Shown here piece after piece: positions 25,584 to 33,808 of a DNA stretch of 64,000 nt. Every line of letters starts with the position of its first letter. Position 1 is the stretch's first letter. The notes under the pieces are model-generated. The model saw only the letters and a program-made list of their open reading frames with translations, did no database searches and had not been told where the DNA came from. A program made the position numbers and the translations under genes. Origin of the DNA: Aeromonas rivipollensis (GTDB lineage: Bacteria; Pseudomonadota; Gammaproteobacteria; Enterobacterales; Aeromonadaceae); the NCBI RefSeq assembly GCF_010974825.1, contig NZ_JAAILA010000013.1, positions 186,001 through 250,000 on the forward strand. The letters run 5' to 3'.

Positions 25584-25611
25584 CTTACACAAAATTGCAA
25601 GTAAGTGTCCA
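25584..25611 (-). promoter_or_regulatory. Candidate late promoter (pR'-like)
   Basis: Minus strand TGGACA (25611-25606), 16 bases, TGTAAG (25589-25584), just upstream of the double terminator. A promoter followed at once by terminators is the layout on which Q proteins act. Match to sigma-70 is moderate; an upstream late promoter beside Q is an alternative. The rest of the gap 25612-25697 shows no gene. Confidence 0.3.
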
Positions 25612-25697
25612 ATGATTTTTTCTACCTCGTTACTTTACTGTAATGCTCTGTCGCTTTACTCTCCTTGTTCGTTTTAAAGGAATAGAGAACACATTCA

Positions 25698-26777
25698 CTA
25701 TTTATACTTCCAAAATGAATTCCAAGGAAATCCAACCTGATGTCTACCCGTTGTAATTAAATCGCCGACATGATCAAATCCAATATATTTCATCTCTCCT
25801 AAACGCACTGGATCAAGATCGATATTTACCTTCTCAAACCTGCAATACAGATACCGTGCAATGACATAGCTGACGAAGTCAGCAATTTCAAGAAGAGGGC
25901 GGGAAGCTGGTTTTACAAACTCTGGCTCTGGAATATCTATACCATGAGTCAAATGTGCGTATAACAGACTTTGTTGACTTCCAAGGAAAGCGTCTCGTGC
26001 CCATTCATGCACAATTGTTTCTGCGGCAGAGTCTTTAACAGAGTCGAAAATGAAATACGGCTTTATTGAATTTTTTGTCGATATATCGATCGTATCCATA
26101 AGTAGCGCGGCATAGACTTCTTGCTGCAGAAAATACTGTGAATTAGCAATCTCTTTCTTACTGCTCGGTCTCACCAGCACTCCAGTTGCATTCACCATAA
26201 TAAAATATGGACCAAAACTATCAATCAATTTAAATAGCCCATCGATACAGGCCATGACTTTGGCATCACTCCAATTTCCAAAAATTGGATCTTTCTTCCT
26301 TTGCTGTCCAGAACGTAACTTGGTCATATGGAGCGTCCAAGTATCTGCTGGGCGGTCAGGTTCGAGACCAATTTTAAACTGATGAACAAGAGACTCAATA
26401 CGTTCCAAGTGAATGTGATCGCAACCCACAACTGACAAAGTAAAAATCAACTCATTTTTGGTTATACGAGAGGCTTCATCACCAAAAAAACCATATTTCC
26501 CCTTAGCCTTTTGGTGGGGTAGTTCGTGCTCAACGGGATATTTGCAGTCAGGACATTCAATCATAACTGTCCTCCTACGCCAAACACATCCATTATGTGA
26601 TTTTATTGATGTTAATGGGGATCTTTTTTCAAGCCATGGCAGTTCAAATAAGCAGCCACATTCCAAGCACTGCTGCTTTTGCATATTATCAGGCACATAC
26701 GGAAGCTGGAATTTTGTACGATTAAATTCTTTATCATCTGGTTCATAAACTTTATTCGGCACTCGAAATGGTCTCAT
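25698..26777 (-). CDS. AT-rich cargo protein: N-terminal Cys clusters plus DUF3800-like domain
   Basis: 359 aa. Residues 30-95 carry CLECGC, a later single Cys (NGCVWRR) and CPDCKYPVE, consistent with a zinc ribbon. Beyond about residue 95, YGFFGDEASR, FTLSVVGCDH, a central FIMVNATGVLV and the C-terminal RPLLEIADFVSYVIARYLY resemble DUF3800 proteins, an RNase H-fold-like family often seen in mobile elements and defence loci. DNA here is AT-rich (19 of 60 bases at 26041-26100 are G or C), unlike the phage around it. It is cargo between Q and lysis; role unknown. Confidence 0.6.
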   Translation of the reverse strand: MRPFRVPNKVYEPDDKEFNRTKFQLPYVPDNMQKQQCLECGCLFELPWLEKRSPLTSIKSHNGCVWRRRTVMIECPDCKYPVEHELPHQKAKGKYGFFGDEASRITKNELIFTLSVVGCDHIHLERIESLVHQFKIGLEPDRPADTWTLHMTKLRSGQQRKKDPIFGNWSDAKVMACIDGLFKLIDSFGPYFIMVNATGVLVRPSSKKEIANSQYFLQQEVYAALLMDTIDISTKNSIKPYFIFDSVKDSAAETIVHEWARDAFLGSQQSLLYAHLTHGIDIPEPEFVKPASRPLLEIADFVSYVIARYLYCRFEKVNIDLDPVRLGEMKYIGFDHVGDLITTGRHQVGFPWNSFWKYK

Positions 26778-26942
26778 AATTTACCCTTCGAAAGAAATTA
26801 ATATCATGTGGTATATTAGGCATCATTAAATTATGGAATTAGCCTCCAATTTCTGCTGCAAGTCTAGCTTTCGCGTTCCTGTCCAAATATCAGCTCCAGT
26901 TTCTTATGATTTCAATTAGTCTATCCTCACACCACCATTACC

Positions 26943-27240
26943 TTTTTGTAAACCCCCTTTGCTTCACTATCCAGCTCATGGCATCAAGCCAGAACCACCA
27001 GATAAAGCGGATACCAACTCGTTCCAATTACCTACAGGTCAGCCCACCAGCAAGCAGTTCAATGGCTCGCCTTATCTGGGTGCCCGGGATAGAGCGCAGT
27101 CCAGTACCGTTGCAACGTAGGCAGGCCTTGTCGACAGCCTTGTCATGCAGGTGGCAGATCACTCCCCTACCCTCGCAGAACTGCAGGTGGTAGACGGCCT
27201 CCAAGGTTGCTGCAGTCCTCCAATGCCTACTCGCTCATTC
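26943..27240 (-). pseudogene. Decayed second copy of antiterminator Q
   Basis: Aligns over its length with the C-terminal two thirds of the Q gene at about 30950-31250: for example GCGGATACCA, GATCACTCCCCT and GCAGAACTGC occur in the same order and spacing in both. It has many substitutions, a deletion of about 18 bp near 27152, and no intact frame. It lies in the same orientation as Q. The remaining sequence 26778-26942 is AT-rich, contains no recognisable gene, and probably includes the promoter of the DUF3800-like gene. Confidence 0.8.
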
Positions 27241-27266
27241 AGCAGATGGCCGGACCATAACCTCGC

Positions 27267-27899
27267 TCATTGTTGGCGCGGTATTGACATCCCGAACAGT
27301 AGCCCAGTGGCCTGCTGTACCAAGTAGGTTTTCGCCAGTTCAGAATCCCGACACCCCAGCCAGGCGTCGTAGTCATCCGGCGACACGATGACCAGGCTAC
27401 GCTTCTCGTCCCCTGGCTTGTGCATTCGCCGCAACAGTGGGTGAGTGTCGGCATTAATGGTGAGCTGGGAGAAGCTGAAGGTGTAGCCCTGTTCCTCCTG
27501 CCATGCCCGCCAGATGCCGGCCACCGCGAAGGGCGTGCCGTCGGCCATGCTGATCCGCCAGCGCTCGGCCTTGCCGCTTTCGTAGCAGGGCTCGAAGAAG
27601 CCGGTCATGGGCACCAGGCAGAGATGCCCCTGCAGCCAGGCACGGCGGTAGGTCGGCTTTTCCCCTACCGTCTCGGCCCTGGCGTTCATCGTGGTGTAGT
27701 GCTTGTTGCCTAGCTGCACCTTCCTCTTCGGCACCATCCCATAGCTGGAGATCAGCGCCTGCCGCCGGCCGTCTCGCTGGATCAGGATCGGGGCCTGGTA
27801 GTCCTGCCACACCTCCTCCTTCCAGTCATACCCTGGATCATCAACCCCGAAGTATTCCACCAGCACCGCCCTGGTAGTCGGGATGTAGTTGATGCACAT
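27267..27899 (-). CDS. SRAP-domain protein (YedK/HMCES-like)
   Basis: 210 aa. SRAP proteins need Cys at position 2, which caps abasic sites in single-stranded DNA as a thiazolidine crosslink. The start is therefore set at the ATG at 27899, giving MCINYIP, and GGAGGGG precedes it; the longer frame from 27953 would bury the Cys. Other family marks are ISSYGMVPK, TMNARAETV, RAWLQGHLCLVPMTGFFEP (catalytic Glu) and LTINADTHPLLRRMHKPG-like sequence with the His. It is divergent from umuDC, which fits a damage-tolerance module. Confidence 0.9.
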   Translation of the reverse strand: MCINYIPTTRAVLVEYFGVDDPGYDWKEEVWQDYQAPILIQRDGRRQALISSYGMVPKRKVQLGNKHYTTMNARAETVGEKPTYRRAWLQGHLCLVPMTGFFEPCYESGKAERWRISMADGTPFAVAGIWRAWQEEQGYTFSFSQLTINADTHPLLRRMHKPGDEKRSLVIVSPDDYDAWLGCRDSELAKTYLVQQATGLLFGMSIPRQQ

Positions 27900-28035
27900 G
27901 CGCAGCCCCTCCATCGTATGAGAGCCCAAACTCACCAGGTCGGCCTCTGCCAAGCATAATTGGCCGCGAACCCCCTTGCCTTGCCAAGACCCGATCGCCG
28001 ACCAGTGATCTTTCCGGATCCCTCAGATAGAATAA

Positions 28036-28051
28036 CTGTACGTTCATACAG
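28036..28051. promoter_or_regulatory. LexA-binding site (SOS box)
   Basis: CTGTACGTTCATACAG, a CTGT-N8-ACAG palindrome, directly before umuD and in the umuD/SRAP divergent gap. A -10-like TAGAAT is at 28028-28033. The same box could also damp transcription of SRAP, whose start is 137 bp away. Confidence 0.88.
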
Positions 28052-28482
28052 TGAAAATCACCATGATTCCCCATGCTATCGATGCACCTCTCATCGAAAT
28101 CCCCCTGTACCTCACCCCTGCCGCCTGCGGGTTCCCCTCACCGGCTCAGGACTATGTGGAACAGACCATCGACCTCAACCAGCACTGCGTCTCCCACCCG
28201 GCGGCCACCTTCTATGTGAAAGCCAGCGGACACAGCATGGTGGAAGAAGGTATCAACGACGGCGACATGCTTGTCATCGATCGCGCCATCACGGCACGCC
28301 ACGGCGACATCGTGCTGGCCTGCCTGGATGGCGAGTTCACCGTCAAGAAGCTGCAGGTGCAACCCATCCCCGCACTGCTGCCAGGCAACCCCGATTTTCC
28401 GCCGATCTACCCGCAAGAAGGGCAAGAGCTGGATATCTTCGGCGTCGTCACCTTCGTCCTGCACAAAACCCGGCGAGGGTAG
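28051..28482 (+). CDS. umuD: UmuD subunit of DNA polymerase V
   Basis: 143 aa from GTG 28051 or 139 aa from ATG 28063. The GTG overlaps the last base of the SOS box and neither start has a clear ribosome site, so the choice is open. Self-cleavage site ACGFPSP, nucleophile Ser in KASGHSM and general-base Lys in EFTVKKL are all present and match E. coli UmuD. After RecA-stimulated cleavage, UmuD' binds UmuC. It ends two bases before umuC. Confidence 0.92.
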   Translation: MKITMIPHAIDAPLIEIPLYLTPAACGFPSPAQDYVEQTIDLNQHCVSHPAATFYVKASGHSMVEEGINDGDMLVIDRAITARHGDIVLACLDGEFTVKKLQVQPIPALLPGNPDFPPIYPQEGQELDIFGVVTFVLHKTRRG

Positions 28483-28484
28483 CC

Positions 28485-29759
28485 ATGTCAACCGCCATTG
28501 CCCTGGTCGACGTAAACAACTTCTATGCCTCCTGCGAGCGCCTGTTCCGCCCCGACCTCAAGGGGGTGCCGATCGTGGTGCTCTCCAACAACGATGGCTG
28601 CGTGGTTGCCCGATCGGCAGAAGCCAAAAGGTTGGGGGTCAAAATGGGGGTGCCCTACTTCCAGATCCGCGAGGTATATGAAGAGCAGGGCGGCATCTGG
28701 TTCAGCTCCAACTACGCCCTCTACGGCGACATGTCAAACCGGGTGATGACGACCCTGGAGAGCATGGCTCCAACCGTCGAGGTCTACAGCATTGATGAAG
28801 CCTTCGTCGAGCTCAGCGAAAGCTGGGCCGGTGACCTGCTGGCCTATGGCCGCCAGATCCGCGAACGGGTGCAGCAGTGGACCGGCCTCACCGTCGGAGT
28901 CGGCATTGCGCCGACCAAGACCCTGGCCAAGCTGGCGAACTACGCCGCCAAGAAGTGGCCTGCCACCGGCGGCGTAGTGGATCTGCGCGATGAGGGGCGC
29001 CGCGCCAAGCTGATGGCCATCACCCCGGTTGAGGAAGTCTGGGGGATAGGGCGCAAACTGACAGCCAAGCTCAACAAACAGGGCATCAACACCGTGGCTG
29101 ATCTGGTGGCGGTCGACCCCAAGAGCCTGCGTCGACAGTATGGCGTGGTGGTCGAGCGCACGGTACAAGAGCTGCGGGGGCTCCCCTGTGCCGAGCTGGA
29201 GCAATTGGCCCAGCCCAAGCAGCAGATCATCTGCAGCCGGAGCTTTGGCGAGCGCATCACCGAACTGGGCCCTATGCAGCAGGCGCTGGCCGGCTACATG
29301 GAGCGGGCCGCCGAGAAGCTGCGTGCCGAGGGGCAACGGTGCCGCCATGTGACTCTGTTTATCCGGAGCAGCCCCTTCTCGGAGCGGGAAACCTACTACA
29401 GCAACCAGATATCGACCCGGTTGCAGACACCCACCTCAGATACCCGGGACCTGCTTGCCCTGGTTGAACCACTGCTGCGCCGGATATGGCGGAATGATGT
29501 CCGCTATATGAAGGGGGGCGTGATGCTGGCTGACTTCACCCCGGCCAGCATGCACCAGGGAGACCTTTTCACTGACCGGCAGCAGGATCCCCGTAGCGAG
29601 GCACTGATGAAGGTGATTGACCAGATCAATCAGGGAAGGTGGGGAAAGGTCTACTTCGCGGCCCGTGGCCGGGACACCAGCGAGTGGATGATGAAGCGAG
29701 AGCAGCTCAGTCCCCGCTACACCACATCTATCAGCGAGCTCCCTGCGGTGAATGCATGA
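28485..29759 (+). CDS. umuC: UmuC, catalytic subunit of error-prone DNA polymerase V
   Basis: 424 aa (E. coli 422). Y-family palm begins [20 protein letters not shown] with the first catalytic Asp; the [11 protein letters not shown] segment gives the second pair. The [17 protein letters not shown] and [12 protein letters not shown] thumb, and a little-finger domain ending [12 protein letters not shown], a likely clamp-binding motif, follow. Complete and not frameshifted. Under the same SOS box as umuD, it would let lysogens copy damaged DNA during prophage induction. Confidence 0.93.
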   Translation: MSTAIALVDVNNFYASCERLFRPDLKGVPIVVLSNNDGCVVARSAEAKRLGVKMGVPYFQIREVYEEQGGIWFSSNYALYGDMSNRVMTTLESMAPTVEVYSIDEAFVELSESWAGDLLAYGRQIRERVQQWTGLTVGVGIAPTKTLAKLANYAAKKWPATGGVVDLRDEGRRAKLMAITPVEEVWGIGRKLTAKLNKQGINTVADLVAVDPKSLRRQYGVVVERTVQELRGLPCAELEQLAQPKQQIICSRSFGERITELGPMQQALAGYMERAAEKLRAEGQRCRHVTLFIRSSPFSERETYYSNQISTRLQTPTSDTRDLLALVEPLLRRIWRNDVRYMKGGVMLADFTPASMHQGDLFTDRQQDPRSEALMKVIDQINQGRWGKVYFAARGRDTSEWMMKREQLSPRYTTSISELPAVNA

Positions 29760-29807
29760 CCTTCCTCAATGCCTTCCACCTGATGGTTCATGTGAAGCTT
29801 TTTTTCC

Positions 29808-29834
29808 TTAAGGAAAGCGCATCTGGGCCGAAAT
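29808..29834 (+). promoter_or_regulatory. Candidate sigma-28 (FliA) promoter for the flagellin gene
   Basis: TTAA at 29808-29811, 15 bases, then GCCGAAAT at 29827-29834, against the consensus TAAA-N15-GCCGATAA. Spacing is exact and the GCCGA core is complete. It lies about 120 bp before the flagellin start. The TTTCCTTAAGGAAA palindrome (29803-29816) overlaps it. Confidence 0.45.
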
Positions 29835-29953
29835 AAGAAGCAGCACGGCGAAGACATCCCTGGTACAGGGTCGCTGGTAGAGAAGTACCGGATGAGCCAG
29901 AACATCTGACAAAAAAACAAAATTAAAAAATGCTCGGGAGATAAAAATAAGCC

Positions 29954-30856
29954 ATGTTTATCAACACTAATGGCTCATCGCTTAACGCACAGCGAAATCT
30001 TAGTAGCATTACTAAGTCGCTGGATACGTCATACACTCGTCTTGCCTCAGGACTACGTATCAATAGCGCAAAAGACGATGCCGCTGGCCTACAGATCGCC
30101 AACCGTCTGACCTCCCAAGTCAATGGCTTGGATCAGGGTATCCGAAATGCCAATGATGGCATTTCGGTAGCTCAGACCGCCGAAGGCGCGATGGAAGAGA
30201 TTGGCAACATGTTGCAGCGCATGCGCACCTTGGCACAACAGTCACTCAATGGTACCACCAGCATTAATGATCGTGGCGCCCTGCAGAAAGAGTTTGATGC
30301 ATTGAAATCCGAGATTGCGCGAATAGCAGAGGACACCACCTTTGGCGGCCAGAAGTTGTTAAATGGAGGATATTCAGGAGCTTTTCAGGTAGGGGCCGAT
30401 GCTGGCCAGACGATCAACTTTGATATAAACAATTCCTTTAATCTATACCAAATGGCATTTGTAACTACCGGGCATGCCACGATAACGTACAATGCCGCCG
30501 ATGGTACTTATACGGTAAATCATCTGAATGGGCCTGGCGTCCCAGCCTACTTGAGCAGCATTCAGTCCAAACCTGCGTCACTCTTGGCAATGGCCAATCT
30601 GGATTATTATATCGAGGTGGTTGACAGCAAGCGCGCCGAACTTGGTGCTGTACAAAACCGTTTCGATTCGGTTATCCGCAACCAAGCAAACGTGTCGGGA
30701 AACGTTAATTCTGCTCGTTCGCGTATCAGAGATGCCGACTTCGCGGTGGAAACCGCAAATCTAACTAAACAGAACATTATGCAACAGGCTGCCTCGTCTA
30801 TATTGTCTCAGGCAAACAAACGCCCTCAGTCCGCATTATCCCTATTGCAGAGTTAG
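29954..30856 (+). CDS. Flagellin encoded inside the prophage
   Basis: 300 aa, full length for an Aeromonas-type polar flagellin. N-terminal D0/D1 is clear (INTNGSSLNAQRNLSS, LASGLRINSAKDDAAGLQIA, NDGISVAQTAEGAMEEI, LAQQSLNGT), the middle is short, and the C-terminal D1/D0 is intact (ELGAVQNRFDSVI, RSRIRDADFAVETANLTKQ, ILSQANK, SALSLLQS). A typical Val in the N-terminal NTNVSSLN is Gly here. GGGAG lies 13 bases upstream of ATG. GC is lower than nearby phage genes (27 of 60 at 30001-30060). Secreted by the flagellar export system if expressed, it could build or alter the host filament. Confidence 0.93.
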   Translation: MFINTNGSSLNAQRNLSSITKSLDTSYTRLASGLRINSAKDDAAGLQIANRLTSQVNGLDQGIRNANDGISVAQTAEGAMEEIGNMLQRMRTLAQQSLNGTTSINDRGALQKEFDALKSEIARIAEDTTFGGQKLLNGGYSGAFQVGADAGQTINFDINNSFNLYQMAFVTTGHATITYNAADGTYTVNHLNGPGVPAYLSSIQSKPASLLAMANLDYYIEVVDSKRAELGAVQNRFDSVIRNQANVSGNVNSARSRIRDADFAVETANLTKQNIMQQAASSILSQANKRPQSALSLLQS

Positions 30857-30922
30857 CAGACTGAAAGAGAGGGCCATAAGGGCCCCAATTTTCGAAATAT
30901 CTAGTCGTTCACGGAAACTCCA

Positions 30923-31552
30923 TTACACCGCAGTCACCCGCTTGTAGAACGCCTCCACCTCGCTCTCCTGCTGGTGGCACCAGGCCAGTACCGCCAGATA
31001 GAGCGGATACCAGCCCCGCTCCCATTGGCCACGGGTCAGTCCACCAGCCAGCGGCTCAATGGCGCGTCTGATCTGGGTACCTGGGATGTGGCGCAGCCCG
31101 GTACCGCCGCAGCGTGGGCAGACCTTATCGATCGCCTTGCCGTGCAGGCGGCTCAGCTCCAGGTCGCGGATCACTCCCCTCCCCCTGCAGAACTGCGGGT
31201 GACAGGCCGCTCCCGGGGTGTCCACTGTGCGGCAGTAGTGTTCCAGGGCCAACTCGGCCACCCGGCGCAAGGCCATGCCTTGGCCACGTTCCTTGTTAGC
31301 GCCCACAAAGCGGGGGGCTATCTTGGTGCACTGGGCTTGCACCGCCCTCAGGGCCTTCTTGGCATCCCCCAGGTCTTTGCAGTAACGCGCCATCACCAAC
31401 GCCATGCCGGCACCATTGTGCTTCTGAACCATTCCCAATGCCGTCATTACATCACTCTTTGTCAGATGAGAACGCCCCGTTGACTGGGCCTGATAGGCCT
31501 GCAGCATCACAGAACGCGGATCCCCTACGGTAATTGCATATTCAAAGCGCAC
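30923..31552 (-). CDS. Q: Late antiterminator Q (lambdoid, zinc-binding type)
   Basis: 209 aa. The region CHPQFCRGRGVIRDL to VCPRCGGTGLRH has the paired Cys motifs with G-x-G of phage 82/21-type Q proteins. GTG start at 31552 has a near-perfect GGAGGTGAT five bases upstream, lying inside rusA, so translation is coupled. Q alters RNA polymerase at the late promoter so that it ignores terminators such as those upstream of the holin and inside the tail operon. A decayed copy lies 3.7 kb downstream. Confidence 0.8.
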   Translation of the reverse strand: MRFEYAITVGDPRSVMLQAYQAQSTGRSHLTKSDVMTALGMVQKHNGAGMALVMARYCKDLGDAKKALRAVQAQCTKIAPRFVGANKERGQGMALRRVAELALEHYCRTVDTPGAACHPQFCRGRGVIRDLELSRLHGKAIDKVCPRCGGTGLRHIPGTQIRRAIEPLAGGLTRGQWERGWYPLYLAVLAWCHQQESEVEAFYKRVTAV

Positions 31553-31928
31553 TCATCACCTCCACTGTTACCAACACCATTCCCCCTTTCACTACCGGCC
31601 CGCGCTCCACCAGCAACCGGTCGATCTGGCTATCGTCCAGCCACACCCCGGCGTGGGTCAGGGCGTCTTGCACCGCCTTCACCGTGTTATCCAGATCCCG
31701 GGCTCGCCGGTCAGGGGCCTGCACCAATAGCCGCAGGGCCAGCCGGTCGGGAATCTGCTTGCCGGCTAACTTGGCAGCCAGGCAGGCATCGGCCGCGGCC
31801 TTGCGATAAACCCTCCCCTCCTGGCTCAGCAAGGTTCTGGGCTTGCCGCTCACGGCCACATTGCGCCAGATCCGGTTGGTTGAAGGGGGCCATGGCAGGG
31901 TCACCGTCCATGAATCAGCTTTTGGCAT
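31542..31928 (-). CDS. rusA: RusA Holliday-junction resolvase
   Basis: 128 aa. Family pattern: VTLPWPPSTNRIWRN at the N-terminus, and the catalytic core RRARDLDNTVKAVQDALTHAGVWLDDSQID with the conserved aspartates. The ATG at 31928 is preferred because GGGAG precedes it; longer starts lie deep in the upstream gene. Resolves four-way junctions formed during phage replication and recombination. Overlaps DUF968 by 14 bases and Q by 11. Confidence 0.9.
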   Translation of the reverse strand: MPKADSWTVTLPWPPSTNRIWRNVAVSGKPRTLLSQEGRVYRKAAADACLAAKLAGKQIPDRLALRLLVQAPDRRARDLDNTVKAVQDALTHAGVWLDDSQIDRLLVERGPVVKGGMVLVTVEVMSAL

Positions 31929-32907
31929 TGAACACTCCCAGGGAGCATGCCAGCTCCAATGTGTTGATAACGTGATCCAACTGCGAACCATGCTGGGCCT
32001 CCCAGGCCTTCCACCCGATCCGGTGCAACTCCATGTGTGGCTGGTGGGCGAGCGGGAACACCATCAGATCATGCGCCTTGCTACCCATCACACTCATTCC
32101 GTGACCCACGACATGGTGCGCCTCGATGCCCTCGCGCTGGCCCGTTACCACACAGGGCAACTGCCGGACAAAGGCCAGGTAGGCTGCACACTCCCAGCGC
32201 TGGCGCTTGGGCTTGCCCAGATATAGGGCCGCGGGTTCGGGGTCGATCTGACGAATAGCCGGTTTGGCATTGATGCGGGCCCGCAGATCGGCAAGCGGAT
32301 CACGCTCTGCCACCTCAAGGCGATGATCACGATAGCGGGAATCGGTCTCCCGGTTACCGCGGGGCGACCACTTCCGATCCGGTTCTATGGGTGCCAGACG
32401 ACAGGCAGAGCGCAGCAGCGGATCCGGCAATGAAGGCAGCACCTTGTAGACGGTCGCCCACCAGCACAGATCCCGGGCAGTCAGGTCAGCTGCGGCCACC
32501 CCGCACCAGCCAGCAACCCGCTGCAGTACAAGCTGCGCCAGCCACCCGGCCACATCGGCGAGGCGGATCGGTAACTGCCCATCGTGGCGCTCATTGTCGT
32601 GATGCCAGCACAAAGGCAGATGCACCCCCTCCACTTCTGCGGTGACGGTTTCCCCGATACAGCCATCGGCTATCACACAAGCCGTGGCATTGGCGGTCAG
32701 CAGATCCCCACCGGCGGCATTGACCACCGCGGCGCAGGCCAGGGCCGACACCAGCGCAGGGAACTGGGTCAGCAGGTCGGATCCCTGATCGCGCACCAGG
32801 CGCACCGGCTTGCCAGCCAGTTGGCGTCGTACCGCCGGCAGGCTGTCGCCCAGCGGCACCAGGGCCAGCCCCAGCGCTTCGACAAACACCGCGTTACCTG
32901 CGCTCAC
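31915..32907 (-). CDS. DUF968 phage protein with HNH-like core
   Basis: 330 aa from a GTG at 32907, chosen because it overlaps the upstream stop (GTGA) and GGGGG lies five bases before it. The C-terminal 110 residues match DUF968 (KRQRWECAAYLAFVRQLPC, then EAHHVVGHG and PLAHQPHMELHRIG), with His residues like an HNH nuclease. In lambdoid phages DUF968 genes sit next to rusA and Q, as here. The N-terminal 200 residues are not recognised. A role in DNA recombination is possible. Confidence 0.75.
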   Translation of the reverse strand: MSAGNAVFVEALGLALVPLGDSLPAVRRQLAGKPVRLVRDQGSDLLTQFPALVSALACAAVVNAAGGDLLTANATACVIADGCIGETVTAEVEGVHLPLCWHHDNERHDGQLPIRLADVAGWLAQLVLQRVAGWCGVAAADLTARDLCWWATVYKVLPSLPDPLLRSACRLAPIEPDRKWSPRGNRETDSRYRDHRLEVAERDPLADLRARINAKPAIRQIDPEPAALYLGKPKRQRWECAAYLAFVRQLPCVVTGQREGIEAHHVVGHGMSVMGSKAHDLMVFPLAHQPHMELHRIGWKAWEAQHGSQLDHVINTLELACSLGVFNAKS

Positions 32908-33101
32908 GCTTGCCCCCTGATCGCGTTCAACTGTTGGCGAAACCACTCACGGTGCTCTTCATCCACCTCATCGATGGCGGCCACCACGACCTCACGCCCG
33001 ATCTCGTTGCGGCGCCGGCGCCACACCAGCAGGTGCGCCTGCTTGATCAACTCAATGCGCTGCCGTTCAGCCGATGGCAACAAGGCCAGGTTGTGACTCA
33101 T
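32904..33101 (-). CDS. Small hypothetical early protein
   Basis: 65 aa, charged and helical (LVWRRRRNEIGREVVVAAID, DEEHREWFRQQLN). Overlaps its neighbours by 3-4 bases on both sides, so it is translated as part of the operon. No family recognised. Confidence 0.65.
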   Translation of the reverse strand: MSHNLALLPSAERQRIELIKQAHLLVWRRRRNEIGREVVVAAIDEVDEEHREWFRQQLNAIRGQA

Positions 33102-33808
33102 GCCGCCACCCCGCGCAGGATGCCGTCACGGATCAGTCGCTCAACCAGCCACTGCTGGCCCTTGCCGGTGATCAGGGGGGTGAAGCTGATACGCCGCTCG
33201 CCGTTACTGTCAAACGAGCTCTCCCGGGTCGCGAACAGCCCGCGGTCCACATACTCCTGCATCGGCAGGTTCCAGCGCTCCCCGCGGCAACTCATCAAGA
33301 TCTTGCGTTCCCTCAGCAGGGAAAACAGGGTATTGGGGCCGAGGCCCACCGTCTTGGCAAACGCCGACAAGGTGATCCCCTTCTCCACACTGGCGATCTG
33401 TTTGGCGAACTCCACCGCCGGGGCATCCATCGCCACCTTCTGTTCCAGCGCCATCTTCTGCTCGGCCAGCTCGGCAGCAAGGCGCAGTGCCTCCGGCAGC
33501 GACTGGGGGATCACCAGAGCGTTCTGGTTGCCCTGCTGCTCCAGCTCCTGCCAGCGGCGAATAATCCGGATCCGCAATTGGGCGCTGTAACCGGCCACCA
33601 GACAAAGGCTCTCGTCCTTGTCCAGCAGCAAGCACGGTTGGGCCCTGCCCAGGCTGTCCTGGTACTCGGCTGGCTTTTCAGCCGATTGAATCTCCACCAG
33701 CATGCGGCGAATATCGGCCAGCACGTTCTTGTGCTCCTTGCCGGTCAGCTCGGCGATTTCCACGCTGGTCATCGTCAAAGGGGTCACGCCCCTCATCATC
33801 AACTCCAT
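33098..33808 (-). CDS. rha: Rha-family regulator with KilAC domain
   Basis: 236 aa. Residues 10-85 are the pRha domain (MTSVEIAELTGKEHKNVLAD, CLLLDKDESLCLVAGYSAQL). The C-terminal half is an ANT/KilAC DNA-binding domain (ITLSAFAKTVGLGPNTLFSL and LRERKILM, with a GKGQQWLVERL end). Such two-domain proteins regulate lytic development or host-specific growth in lambdoid phages. Overlaps the preceding small membrane-protein gene. Confidence 0.85.
   Translation of the reverse strand: MELMMRGVTPLTMTSVEIAELTGKEHKNVLADIRRMLVEIQSAEKPAEYQDSLGRAQPCLLLDKDESLCLVAGYSAQLRIRIIRRWQELEQQGNQNALVIPQSLPEALRLAAELAEQKMALEQKVAMDAPAVEFAKQIASVEKGITLSAFAKTVGLGPNTLFSLLRERKILMSCRGERWNLPMQEYVDRGLFATRESSFDSNGERRISFTPLITGKGQQWLVERLIRDGILRGVAA

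Noticed and set aside
27239-27454. Short minus-strand frame overlapping the SRAP 3' end
   Set aside because: Arises from SRAP in another frame and the degenerate Q remnant; no start signal.
29954-30856. Flagellin as a sign that the prophage ended here and host DNA resumed
   Set aside because: Phage genes (Q, rusA, O, P, cI, int) continue without break to attR, and the att cores are at 3481 and 43673.
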